DNA of 64,000 nucleotides from assembly GCF_020707215.1 (NCBI RefSeq), contig NZ_JAJFET010000002.1, positions 124,001 through 188,000 of the forward strand. The letters run 5' to 3'. Shown in pieces: positions 16,187 through 23,862 of this stretch (its first letter is position 1; every line of letters starts with the position of its first letter). The notes beneath the pieces are model-generated. The model was not told where the DNA came from. It made no database searches and worked only from the letters and a program-made list of their open reading frames with translations. The translations under genes and the position numbers were made by a program. The DNA comes from Sphingomonas sp. PL-96. Its GTDB lineage: Bacteria; Pseudomonadota; Alphaproteobacteria; Sphingomonadales; Sphingomonadaceae.

Positions 16187-16680
16187 GGCAGATCCTTTCG
16201 GCAGAGGTCGCGCTCGGCGCGGCGGCGGTTGACCAGGCCCTGCACCACGCGGCCGCCGGCCTTGTTCCACATCAGGAACGCGTCGCACGCACCCGACCAA
16301 TCGCCGGCGTTGAAGCGACGGGCGACGGTGGATCCGCAATAGCCGTTGGTGCCGATGTTGTAGGCGAGCGAAATGGCGGCGGCGAGCTGGTTGGGGTGGC
16401 CCTTGAGCCCCGGCGTGCACGCGAGCACCGGCTTTGCATGCGCAGCCAGCTGGCGATCGGTGCTGTCGGCACATTCGGCGGCGGTGTAGCGGCGGCCGAC
16501 GACGACGTTGCTTGTGTCGCCCGAGCATTTGGTCGCCACACCGACGATGTCGCGGTAGCCGACGCGCTCATCGCCTTCCCATCCGACGATGAACTGCGCG
16601 GCGATCGCGGCGGTGGCGGCGCCGACGATCATGAGCAGGCGGGACTTGGGCGCGGACGCGCGCGTGGCGGTGTTGCTCAC
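16183..16680 (-). CDS. SAR endolysin, GH24 lysozyme (P2 K position)
   Basis: A 165-residue muramidase of the phage lysozyme (GH24) family. The E-x8-D-x5-T catalytic triad is intact: Glu35, Asp44 and Thr50 in GWEGDERVGYRDIVGVAT. The N-terminus (residues 15-34) is a weakly hydrophobic Ala/Gly-rich segment (MIVGAATAAIAAQFIVG) of the signal-anchor-release type. The enzyme would therefore reach the periplasm through Sec, stay membrane-tethered, and become active on release. It starts with GTG at 16680 in a GTGA overlap with the holin-like gene, and is followed by the spanins. Confidence 0.88.
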   Translation of the reverse strand: MSNTATRASAPKSRLLMIVGAATAAIAAQFIVGWEGDERVGYRDIVGVATKCSGDTSNVVVGRRYTAAECADSTDRQLAAHAKPVLACTPGLKGHPNQLAAAISLAYNIGTNGYCGSTVARRFNAGDWSGACDAFLMWNKAGGRVVQGLVNRRRAERDLCRKDLP

Positions 16681-17018
16681 TTCGGATCCTTTCGGGGCAG
16701 GAAGCGGTCGCGGAGCGCCGCGGGCAGGCCGCCGGCGACGTCGGCGGCGGCGGCGATGAAGCGGGGCGTCGATTTGTAGGCGATCATGCCGGCGGTGAAG
16801 TTCACGCCCTGCAGCACGAAGGGGTTGAGATCGACGGTGGCGCCGAGCGCGCGAGCGACGAACCACGACACGACCGTGCCGGCCGCCAGCTGGGTGAAGC
16901 GCTCGGCCCAGCTGAGCCCCTTCTCATGGGCGAGGCCGACCGCCGAGCCGATCGCGCCAGGCGTGAGGCCGATCACGAACGTCTGCGCGGCGTCGAGCCA
17001 TTCGGCGGGGATCTTCAT
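16677..17018 (-). CDS. putative holin
   Basis: A 113-residue membrane protein in the P2 Y (holin) slot, between tail protein X and the endolysin. Hydrophobic segments lie near residues 13-30, 44-62 and 68-83. The C-terminus is basic (LRDRFLPRKDPK). With a SAR endolysin next door, this would serve as a pinholin-like trigger that depolarises the membrane. I place it by context and topology, not by a recognised family motif. The ATG at 17018 lies 4 nt after the X stop. Confidence 0.6.
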   Translation of the reverse strand: MKIPAEWLDAAQTFVIGLTPGAIGSAVGLAHEKGLSWAERFTQLAAGTVVSWFVARALGATVDLNPFVLQGVNFTAGMIAYKSTPRFIAAAADVAGGLPAALRDRFLPRKDPK

Positions 17019-17022
17019 GGGC

Positions 17023-17232
17023 TCAGTCCCACAGCTGGACGAGCTCGATCTGCGGCGAGCTCGTGGAGGTTTCGGGGAGGGTGACGACGGTTCCCTCGGG
17101 CAAGGCCGTGCCGATCGCCGCCACGCCCGGATTGAGCGCGAGGACCTGGTCGACGGCGGCCGAGCCGCCGCCGGTCGCGCGCCACACCAACGCGTCGAGC
17201 GGTTCACCAGCAAAGGCGGTGGCGGTGGCCAT
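17023..17232 (-). CDS. X: tail protein X (LysM-like)
   Basis: A 69-residue protein with the P2 gpX form: a short LysM-like fold with EPLDALVWRATGG at the start and the VLALNPGVAAIGTALPEGTVVTLP core. The ATG at 17232 overlaps the L stop (TGATG). In P2 and in related contractile systems such proteins sit in the tail near the hub and spike. Confidence 0.9.
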   Translation of the reverse strand: MATATAFAGEPLDALVWRATGGGSAAVDQVLALNPGVAAIGTALPEGTVVTLPETSTSSPQIELVQLWD

Positions 17233-17708
17233 CAGACGAGGCGCACCTTGGTGCGCCGCCTGCCCTGAATGTCGCGGACGCAATGCGTGGCGAGACGGCG
17301 GTGCCCGTCGGCCGGGCTGGCCATCACGCCATCGCGCTCGCGTCCGCCATCGGTGGCGGACAGTTGGTGCTGCTGGTCGACGAGCTCGGCCGCAGTCGCG
17401 GCGCGCACCGCGCGCGGATAGAGCAGCGCGAGCTCGGCCGCCGAGACGCGATCGGTGCCGGCCGATGCGAGATCCGTGGCGCCGGCCACCTGGCGGGCAT
17501 CGCGCCAGGTGCGAAGCTGGCGGTTGATCGACAGCATGGCGCCCTGCAGCGCGTCGCGCAGTCGGGCGTCGGGAATGGCGGTGGTGATCGCGAGAATGGC
17601 GCGCGTCTCGGACAGCGAGAGCGGCGGATACCAACCGTCATTCGGGACCGCGTCGTCGATCGGCGCCGGCGCGGCCGTGGCGGGCGGAGTGGAGACGAAG
17701 GCGGACAT
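17232..17708 (-). CDS. L: head completion/stabilisation protein L
   Basis: A 158-residue P2 gpL-like protein. The family motifs are WYPPLSLSETRAILAITTAIPDARLRDAL and the LYPRAVRAATAAELVDQ helix, ending with the basic tail RDIQGRRRTKVRLV. It binds the portal region after packaging to stabilise the filled head. A 112-nt gap separates it from the small membrane protein gene upstream, so it may have its own ribosome loading. Confidence 0.9.
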   Translation of the reverse strand: MSAFVSTPPATAAPAPIDDAVPNDGWYPPLSLSETRAILAITTAIPDARLRDALQGAMLSINRQLRTWRDARQVAGATDLASAGTDRVSAAELALLYPRAVRAATAAELVDQQHQLSATDGGRERDGVMASPADGHRRLATHCVRDIQGRRRTKVRLV

Positions 17709-17820
17709 GGCGCGATCCTGGAAGGGTGCCGCTAGCGGGGGGTGAGGAGCGGTCTTGGGTTAGGACCTATGGTCCGCCGTCGATCGACACCGCCCCCCGA
17801 GCGCTCGCGGGACGAGAGGG

Positions 17821-18057
17821 TCAACGCCGCCGAAAGGCGGCGTAATGTCGGAGCTTGAACCAGGCGTAGGCGAGCAGCAGCATCGGCGATCGGACGTCCG
17901 GATACCGCAGGTAGTAGGGCCACCAGGTGACTGCGCGCCAGATGCGTTTCCAAGCCGGCATCGGATGGTTAGCTTCGACTACCAACCACGCCGCGGCGGT
18001 GATCAACCATCCGGTCGCGAGGATCCGCAGGACCAGTAGCAGCAGGAAGGCGATCAT
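17821..18057 (-). CDS. small membrane protein of unknown function between M and L
   Basis: A 78-residue protein with a strong N-terminal membrane segment (MIAFLLLLVLRILATGWLI, extending to about residue 27), an amphipathic Trp/Tyr-rich middle (AWKRIWRAVTWWPYYLRY), a second short hydrophobic run (MLLLAYAWF) and a basic end. Its ATG at 18057 overlaps the stop of M (ATGA), so it belongs to the late operon. P2 has no gene here. It could be an extra lysis factor such as a second holin or antiholin, or an envelope modifier. Confidence 0.6.
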   Translation of the reverse strand: MIAFLLLLVLRILATGWLITAAAWLVVEANHPMPAWKRIWRAVTWWPYYLRYPDVRSPMLLLAYAWFKLRHYAAFRRR

Positions 18058-18806
18058 GCGTCGTCCCCGTCGATGGCCGCCAGCTTGCGGATCTCGCGCT
18101 CGAGGCGCTGGGTTTCCTTTTTGACGCCGCAGCTGGTGTCGAGCTCGAGCGCACGACGCATGTGCTTGACCGCCCGCTCGAGCGCGGCGCGCTTGCCGCC
18201 GGCGACGCCGTCGGCGTCGGGATCCATGGCGTCGGCGATACGCGCCATCTTGAAGCCCAGCGCCTTTTCCAGCTTCGCGCGGACCTGGTCCGGCATGTCG
18301 TGGATCTCGGTCAGATCGTCGACGCGGCGGAGCACGTCGAGATCGAAGTCGAGGTCCTGCCCGAACGCCTTGAGCGCAGCCTCGGCCGTCTCTTCAGCGA
18401 TCAGTGTGCCGGCAGTGCGGTTAAAGCGCTCGGGCAGGGTCAGGTTGTGGCGCAGGACATAGTCGGCGAGCGGCAGCGCCGCTTCGTAATCGCCGACGTC
18501 GATGCGCCAGATCAGCATGTGGGTGACGATGTCGTCCTGGGCGCCGCCCTTGCCGGCGGCATCGGCGGCGAGCACGCCCTCGATCCAGGCATCGTAGGCG
18601 GGCAGGAGCTTGCGCTTCAGTTCGACCTTCGCCTCGGTCGACTGAATTTCCTTCAACTGGCGAAGATCCACGCCAAGCGCTGCCCGCTGGAGCAGATACT
18701 CGCCCTGGGCGGGGGTCGGCCGCGCGGCCGCGATCGCCAGGGTGGAGGCGGACCCTGCGCGCGCAGCGGCGCGCGCGAGGTGACGCTTGGCGGGGCTCAT
18801 CGCCAT
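18054..18806 (-). CDS. M: terminase endonuclease (small) subunit M
   Basis: A 250-residue P2 gpM-like protein. The N-terminus is basic (MAMSPAKRHLARAAARAG), followed by a long helical domain carrying LPAYDAWIEGVLAADAAGKGGAQDDIVTHMLIW, a typical gpM segment. The C-terminal helices are rich in Arg and Glu. In P2, M cuts the cos ends and works with P. The ATG at 18806 is 4 nt after the N stop. A second ATG at 18800 is nearly as good. Confidence 0.9.
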   Translation of the reverse strand: MAMSPAKRHLARAAARAGSASTLAIAAARPTPAQGEYLLQRAALGVDLRQLKEIQSTEAKVELKRKLLPAYDAWIEGVLAADAAGKGGAQDDIVTHMLIWRIDVGDYEAALPLADYVLRHNLTLPERFNRTAGTLIAEETAEAALKAFGQDLDFDLDVLRRVDDLTEIHDMPDQVRAKLEKALGFKMARIADAMDPDADGVAGGKRAALERAVKHMRRALELDTSCGVKKETQRLEREIRKLAAIDGDDA

Positions 18807-18810
18807 CGGA

Positions 18811-19830
18811 TCAAGCCTCCGGGGCCGGTAGGATCTCGATGTTCTCGACCATGCAGGCGAGATCGAAATCCTCGACGACATAGCCCTCGTTCGAGGACTG
18901 GTAGTCGGCGACGCGGTTGAACTGCGGTTCCTCCACGATGTGGCGGCGGCGCTTGCCGTTCTGGTAGTAGAGCGACAGGTTCTTGAAGGGCGTGATCAGC
19001 ACGGCGTTGTCGACCATGAACGGCACCTCGGCCGCCTGCCGCCCGCCCAGGCGCTTCGACGACAGGATCAGGTCGCGTGCGATCTGCTCGGTCGGCTTCT
19101 CTTCCTGGTTGATCAGCGGGAAATACTTGTCGTGCAGCAGGCCGGCGCCGCAGATCGCGACCAGGTCGGTGCGGCCCTTGGCCCAGCTGGGGAGCAGCGA
19201 CTGCACCGCGTCCCAAACCAGGGCGTCGACGGTGGCATAGTCGCCGCCGGCGCCGACGGTCACTTTGCCCGCGGTCTTGCCCTCGTCCATGACGCGGATC
19301 TGGTTGTGCTTCCGCATCTGCGCGAGCCAACCAATGTTCATGTCCTGGAGCAGCGTCTTTGCCGGATCGTGTGCCTTCGCGGCCTCCACGCCGTTGAAGC
19401 CGATCATGATGCGGTCCAGCTGGATCCGCTCGACGATCGCGCCCTGGATGCGCGTCTCGAAGTCGGGGAACTTCGCCCAGGCGTCCAGCTTGCCGTAGGG
19501 CAGGAAGGTGTCGAAGTTGGTCTGGGCGAGCTCGTAACCGAGGCTGTCCATACCCGTCGGGTCGACGGGGTTGCGGCGGTTGTTGCCGCTGGTGTCGGTG
19601 CGGTTCGCGATCGGCCCGCCCATCGTAATGCCGACCTTCTCGCCCTTGAGCTCGTCGACGGGGAACACGTTGATCTGCGACAGGAACGCGCTCGATTCCT
19701 GTGTGCGGGTTTCGAGCTTCTGCTCGACCGACGGGTCGACGGTGAAGGTCTTGTCGACGCGCGTCACGCCGTTGATGGAAGCGATGTTCTCTTCATAGGC
19801 GTTGAAGAGCTCGCGGGTATCGTTGCGCAT
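18811..19830 (-). CDS. N: major capsid protein N
   Basis: A 339-residue P2 gpN-like HK97-fold capsid protein. Family signposts are RNDTRELFNAYEENIASINGV at the start, the FTVDPSVEQKLETRTQESSAFL segment where P2 N is cleaved, and RADYQSSNEGYVVEDF-like residues near the end (VADYQSSNEGYVVED). It is cut by the O protease during prohead maturation. It lies 57 nt after O. Confidence 0.95.
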   Translation of the reverse strand: MRNDTRELFNAYEENIASINGVTRVDKTFTVDPSVEQKLETRTQESSAFLSQINVFPVDELKGEKVGITMGGPIANRTDTSGNNRRNPVDPTGMDSLGYELAQTNFDTFLPYGKLDAWAKFPDFETRIQGAIVERIQLDRIMIGFNGVEAAKAHDPAKTLLQDMNIGWLAQMRKHNQIRVMDEGKTAGKVTVGAGGDYATVDALVWDAVQSLLPSWAKGRTDLVAICGAGLLHDKYFPLINQEEKPTEQIARDLILSSKRLGGRQAAEVPFMVDNAVLITPFKNLSLYYQNGKRRRHIVEEPQFNRVADYQSSNEGYVVEDFDLACMVENIEILPAPEA

Positions 19831-19887
19831 CGTGGTCTCCGGGGGCGGCCGGGGCGGCCGCGAGGGTCGGACGGGGAAGGGGCGGCC

Positions 19888-20757
19888 TTAGAAGTCGGCG
19901 CGGGCGTAGTTGCCGCGGCCGTCAGCAGCCGGACGCCGCGGCGTGCCGCTGTCGGTATTCTCGACCGACGTCTGCAGCGCCGCGTGGTCCTGCTCGAGCT
20001 TGGTGAAGCGAGTGGCGAACCCGTCCAGCTTGGTGCTCAGGTTCTGCACCGTGGTGACGAGCGCACCCATTTGCCGGTTGAACTCGTTGTCGTTGGCAGG
20101 TTCCGGCGGGGCGGGCGGGGCCGGAGGCGTCGCCGGCGTCTCCGGCGCCTGCTTGCTGCGGCCGCTGAAGAACGCGAGGATCGTGCCGACGGCGCTGGTG
20201 ATGTCGCTGGGCGGATCGCCTGCAGCTTCGTCGGCAAATTCCAGGATCACGCCTTCGTCGACCGCGCTGAAGAAATTGCCGGGTGCCTGCTTGCGCTTCG
20301 TGAAGGGGTTTGCCTCGCCGGCGCCGGCGGCGAACTGCATGATTTCGGTGCCCAGCGACGCGGGGCTGTCCGTCATGGCGAGGCCCTGCAGGTATGCCTT
20401 GCCGCTGTCGGCGAAGTTCGGGTTGATCTCGATCGACGGGTAGAGCTTCTGGCCCTTGCCATTCAGCTGCATCAGGTTGTCGAGCGCGTCGACCTGGCCG
20501 AGCAGCGCAAGGCGCTTTTCCTTCTTGCCGCCAACCTCGAGCTCGATCTCCTGGGTGGAGAGCGCGACGACGTCGCCATAGGCGCCGAAGTCGCCACCCG
20601 GCGTGTAGCCGCGCAGGTGCTCCATGTTCACGCGCGCCGCATAGGTCTGCGTGCGGTAGGTTGCCGCCATGTCGACGATGTCCTGGCGGGAGATCGTGCG
20701 ACCGTCGCAGGTCGCGCCCTCGGTGGCGATGCGGAAGGGTTTGGACAGCTTGGCCAT
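19888..20757 (-). CDS. O: capsid scaffolding protein and protease O
   Basis: A 289-residue P2 gpO-like protein combining a serine protease with a scaffold. I start at the ATG at 20757 (MAKLSKPFRIATEG). The catalytic residues line up with those recalled for P2 (Asp19, His48, Ser107): here Asp18 in CDGRTI, His47 in NMEHLRGY and Ser108 in LYPSIEIN. The centre is Pro/Ala-rich (PETPATPPAPPAPPEPAND), followed by the C-terminal scaffold helix. It starts the long O-to-S late operon and is divergent from P. Confidence 0.92.
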   Translation of the reverse strand: MAKLSKPFRIATEGATCDGRTISRQDIVDMAATYRTQTYAARVNMEHLRGYTPGGDFGAYGDVVALSTQEIELEVGGKKEKRLALLGQVDALDNLMQLNGKGQKLYPSIEINPNFADSGKAYLQGLAMTDSPASLGTEIMQFAAGAGEANPFTKRKQAPGNFFSAVDEGVILEFADEAAGDPPSDITSAVGTILAFFSGRSKQAPETPATPPAPPAPPEPANDNEFNRQMGALVTTVQNLSTKLDGFATRFTKLEQDHAALQTSVENTDSGTPRRPAADGRGNYARADF

Positions 20758-20870
20758 GGTCGTGCGCGCGCTCCGCGAGATTGAGGTGGACGCGGCGCGG
20801 CGGGGAAGGGAACCGCCCGCGTCCTGAGCCTGCAAAAGGGCCGGAAGCGCGTGCTGGCGCAACGCAGGGG

Positions 20871-20895
20871 TGTTGTAGGTCCGGCACCTACAACA
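20871..20895. promoter_or_regulatory. 25-bp perfect dyad between O and P, putative late activator (Ogr-like) site
   Basis: Identical arms to the sites at 7896 and 13067, with centre CCGGC. The centre is 59 nt before the P start codon (plus strand) and 126 nt before the O start (minus strand). As a symmetric site between divergent late operons it could serve both, but the spacing fits P. Confidence 0.75.
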
Positions 20896-20941
20896 GCAGG
20901 CGCGGGAAAGAGGTGGGTGGCCGCGGCTAGCGTCCGCCGCG

Positions 20942-23068
20942 ATGATCCTGGCCACGCCCCCCTTTGATGCACGCCGCAAGGCGAAGCACTTCTACTGGCA
21001 GGGCTATGACTGCGAGCAGATCGCGGAAATGCTCGAGCTCAACGCCAATACGCTGCGCAGCTGGAAGGCGCGCGATCGTTGGGACGAGACGGCGCCGCTT
21101 GATCGCGTCGACCAGGCGCTGGAGGCGCGGCTGCAGCTGCTCATCTGGAAGGAGCACCACACCGGCCACGACTTCAAGACGATGGACGCGCTCGGCCGGC
21201 TGCTTGAGCGCCAGGCCCGCGTGCGCCGGCACGGTGCGCCTGACGGGCACGAGGGCGACCTCAATCCGAATGTCGCGAACCGGAACGCCGGCGAGAAAAA
21301 GAAGGCGCGCAAGAACCACCTCACCGCCGAACAGATCCAGGCGTGCATCGACGCCTTCGAAAACGACCTGTTCGACTATCAGCTGAAGTGGCGCGGCCCG
21401 AAGGACGACCTGCTCGGATCCAGCGCCCTCACCACCCGGTTCATCCTCAAGAGCCGGCAGATCGGTGCCACCTACTACTTCGCCCGCGAGGCGTTCATCC
21501 GGCTGCTGCAAACCGGCAACAACCAGATCTTCATTTCGGCGAGCCGCGCCCAGGCCAACAACTTCCGCGCGTACATCATCGACTTCGTGCTGAAGGTAAC
21601 GGGCGTCAGCCTGCAGGGCGACCCGATCACCCTGGACCTGGACGATGTCGAGGGGCCGCTCGGCGAGTCGCCGAAGCTATACTTCCTCGGCACCAACTAT
21701 CGTACGGCGCAGAGCTATCACGGCGACGTCTACGTGGACGAGGTTTTCTGGGTCCACGGGTTCGAGCAGATCGACGACGTCGCCTCGGCCATGGCGAGCC
21801 AGGCGCGCTACCGGATCACCTATTTCTCTACGCCGTCGACCGTCGCGCACCAGGCGCACGCGCTATGGAGCGGCGAGAAGTTCAACCGCGATCGCGCCAA
21901 GGCCGACCGCGCCAAGTTCGATATGTCGGACGAGGCGCTGCGCCGCGGCGTCGTCGGGCCGGACGGCGTATGGCGGCAGAAGGTCAGCATCCTTGATGCC
22001 CAGGCCGGCGGTTGCACGCTGTTCAACCTCGACAGGTTGAAGCTGCGTTATGCGCCGGACGTCTTCGACAACCTCTTCATGTGCAACTTCGTCGACGACA
22101 GTTCGTCGATGTTCCCGTTCGCGCTGATGCGCAGCTGCGCCGTCGACAGCTGGGACGCCTGGTCGAAGGACTTCGACCCCTATGCGCTGCGGCCGTATCG
22201 CGACGGTGAGGTGTGGATCGGCTACGATCCGGCCGAGAGCGCCGCCGGCGACGACGCAGCGCTGGTGATCGTCGCGGCGCCGAAGACGCCGGGCGGCAAG
22301 TTTCGCGTGCTCGAGAAGCACCGCCTGAAGGGGCTTGGCTTCCAGGAACAAGCCGACAAGATCCTGGAGCAGCTGGACCGCTACCACGTCACCTACATCG
22401 GCATCGACAGCACCGGCGTCGGCGCGTCGGTGTTCCAGCTGGTCCAGCGCCGTTTCCCGACTGCCAAGCGCATCGACTATTCGGTGCCGGTCAAGACGCA
22501 GATGGTGCTGAAGGCGAAAAGCGTGATGCAGGCGAAGCGCCTGGAGTTCGACCAGGGCGCCCGCGACATCATGTCCAGCTTCATGGCGATCCGCGCCGAG
22601 CTCACGAAGAGCCAGCGCCAGGTCACCTACGTCGCGAGCCGCGCCGGCGACACCGGGCACGCGGATCTCGCCTGGGCGATCATGCACGCGTTGGCCAACG
22701 AGCCGCTCGATCCAACCGAAACCACCACCCGCAAGACCAGAGTAAGGACCTATCCTAATGGCAACGGCCGAAACGAGCCCGGACAATCCGGAGAGCGCAC
22801 CCGGCGGCGCGATCGTGGCGGCGGGAGCGCCGACGGTGCCGACCGGCCGCAGCATGCGCGCGTTTCGCTTCGGCGACGCCGAGGCGGTGCTCGATCGCCG
22901 GGACCTTATCGCGTACGCCGAGTGCCGGGCGAACGGCCGCTGGTACGAGCCGCCATTGCCCATGTCTGGCCTGGCGCGGACCTATCGCGCCACCGCGCAT
23001 CACTCGAGCGCTATCCAGTACAAGCGCGACCAGCTGGTGCGGCTGTTCGAACCAACCAAGTGGCTTGA
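20942..23068 (+). CDS. P: terminase large (ATPase) subunit P, with an abnormal C-terminal extension
   Basis: P2 gpP-like packaging motor. The N-terminal DNA-binding HTH (KHFYWQGYDCEQIAEMLELNANTLRSWKARDRW) is followed by the ATPase with LKSRQIGATYYFAREA (Walker A-like) and VYVDEVFWV (Walker B). The C-terminal nuclease begins near IGYDPAESAAGDDAAL. P2 P is 590 residues; here the frame runs 708, because it continues 311 nt into Q in another frame and yields an Arg/Gly-rich tail of about 110 residues. A neighbouring frame would stop at TAA 22756-22758, overlapping the Q ATG as TAATG, so an indel near 22700-22740 (real, or a sequencing error) probably removed the original stop. The ATG at 20942 lacks a clear ribosome site and lies 46 nt from the dyad. 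Confidence 0.88.
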   Translation: MILATPPFDARRKAKHFYWQGYDCEQIAEMLELNANTLRSWKARDRWDETAPLDRVDQALEARLQLLIWKEHHTGHDFKTMDALGRLLERQARVRRHGAPDGHEGDLNPNVANRNAGEKKKARKNHLTAEQIQACIDAFENDLFDYQLKWRGPKDDLLGSSALTTRFILKSRQIGATYYFAREAFIRLLQTGNNQIFISASRAQANNFRAYIIDFVLKVTGVSLQGDPITLDLDDVEGPLGESPKLYFLGTNYRTAQSYHGDVYVDEVFWVHGFEQIDDVASAMASQARYRITYFSTPSTVAHQAHALWSGEKFNRDRAKADRAKFDMSDEALRRGVVGPDGVWRQKVSILDAQAGGCTLFNLDRLKLRYAPDVFDNLFMCNFVDDSSSMFPFALMRSCAVDSWDAWSKDFDPYALRPYRDGEVWIGYDPAESAAGDDAALVIVAAPKTPGGKFRVLEKHRLKGLGFQEQADKILEQLDRYHVTYIGIDSTGVGASVFQLVQRRFPTAKRIDYSVPVKTQMVLKAKSVMQAKRLEFDQGARDIMSSFMAIRAELTKSQRQVTYVASRAGDTGHADLAWAIMHALANEPLDPTETTTRKTRVRTYPNGNGRNEPGQSGERTRRRDRGGGSADGADRPQHARVSLRRRRGGARSPGPYRVRRVPGERPLVRAAIAHVWPGADLSRHRASLERYPVQARPAGAAVRTNQVA

Positions 23069-23840
23069 TCGCCGCAACTTCGGCGAGCTCGTCCTCAACT
23101 ACCTCACCATGGGCAACGGCTACTTGGAGCGGCGCGACAACATGGCGGGCCGCCCGCTGAGGCTGGTGCATTCGCCGGCGATCCACACGCGCCGGGGTCG
23201 GGAAGAGGGCAGCTATTTCTGGGTGCCGCGCTGGCAGGAGGCGACGGAGTTCGCACCAGGCAGCGTGTTCCAGCTGTTCGAACCGGACCTGGCGCAGGAG
23301 ATCTACGGGATCCCCGAATATCTGTCGGCGCTGCAGGCGGCGTTTCTCAACGAGCAGGCGACGCTATTCCGCCGGCGCTATTACCAGAACGGCAGCCACG
23401 CCGGCTTCGTGTTCTACCTCTCCGAACCGACCATGAGCGACGAGGACGCCGACGCGATCGAAGATGCGCTGGAGGACTCCAAGGGCGTCGGCAATTTCAA
23501 GAACCTGTTTATCCATGCGCCCGGCGGCAAGAAGGACGGGGTGCAGATCCTGCCGATCGGCGAGGCGGCCGCCAAAGACGAGTTCCTGAGTGTGAAGGAG
23601 ACGACGCGCGACGACATCCTGGCGTCGCACCGCATTCCGCCAATCCTGCTTGGTGTCGTGCCGAAGAACGCGGGCGGCTTCGGCAACATCGTCGAGGCGT
23701 CGAACACGTTTCATTATACCGTGATCGAGCCGCTGATGATGCGGACGCTTGAGATCAACGATTGGCTGGGCGTGGAGGCAGTAAAGTACCGCGACTTTGT
23801 GCCAATCTCGAAGAACGGGACCTATCCGGTGGAGGCCTAG
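22758..23840 (+). CDS. Q: portal protein Q (PBSX/P2 family)
   Basis: A 360-residue P2 gpQ-like portal protein forming the DNA channel at the head vertex. The conserved N-terminal core FRFGDAEAVLDRRDLIAYAEC...WYEPPLPMSGLAR begins near residue 36, after a disordered Ala/Pro-rich lead. The family landmarks HHSSAI-YKR, LTMGNGYLERRDN, PEYLSALQAA and the ASHRIPPILLGVVPKNAGGFGNIV block are all present. It is in the same operon as P (TAATG-type junction, see P) and is the last phage structural gene before the defence cassette, 22 nt away on the opposite strand. Confidence 0.95.
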   Translation: MATAETSPDNPESAPGGAIVAAGAPTVPTGRSMRAFRFGDAEAVLDRRDLIAYAECRANGRWYEPPLPMSGLARTYRATAHHSSAIQYKRDQLVRLFEPTKWLDRRNFGELVLNYLTMGNGYLERRDNMAGRPLRLVHSPAIHTRRGREEGSYFWVPRWQEATEFAPGSVFQLFEPDLAQEIYGIPEYLSALQAAFLNEQATLFRRRYYQNGSHAGFVFYLSEPTMSDEDADAIEDALEDSKGVGNFKNLFIHAPGGKKDGVQILPIGEAAAKDEFLSVKETTRDDILASHRIPPILLGVVPKNAGGFGNIVEASNTFHYTVIEPLMMRTLEINDWLGVEAVKYRDFVPISKNGTYPVEA

Positions 23841-23862
23841 GAGCTTCGGTCGCCTTCAATAG

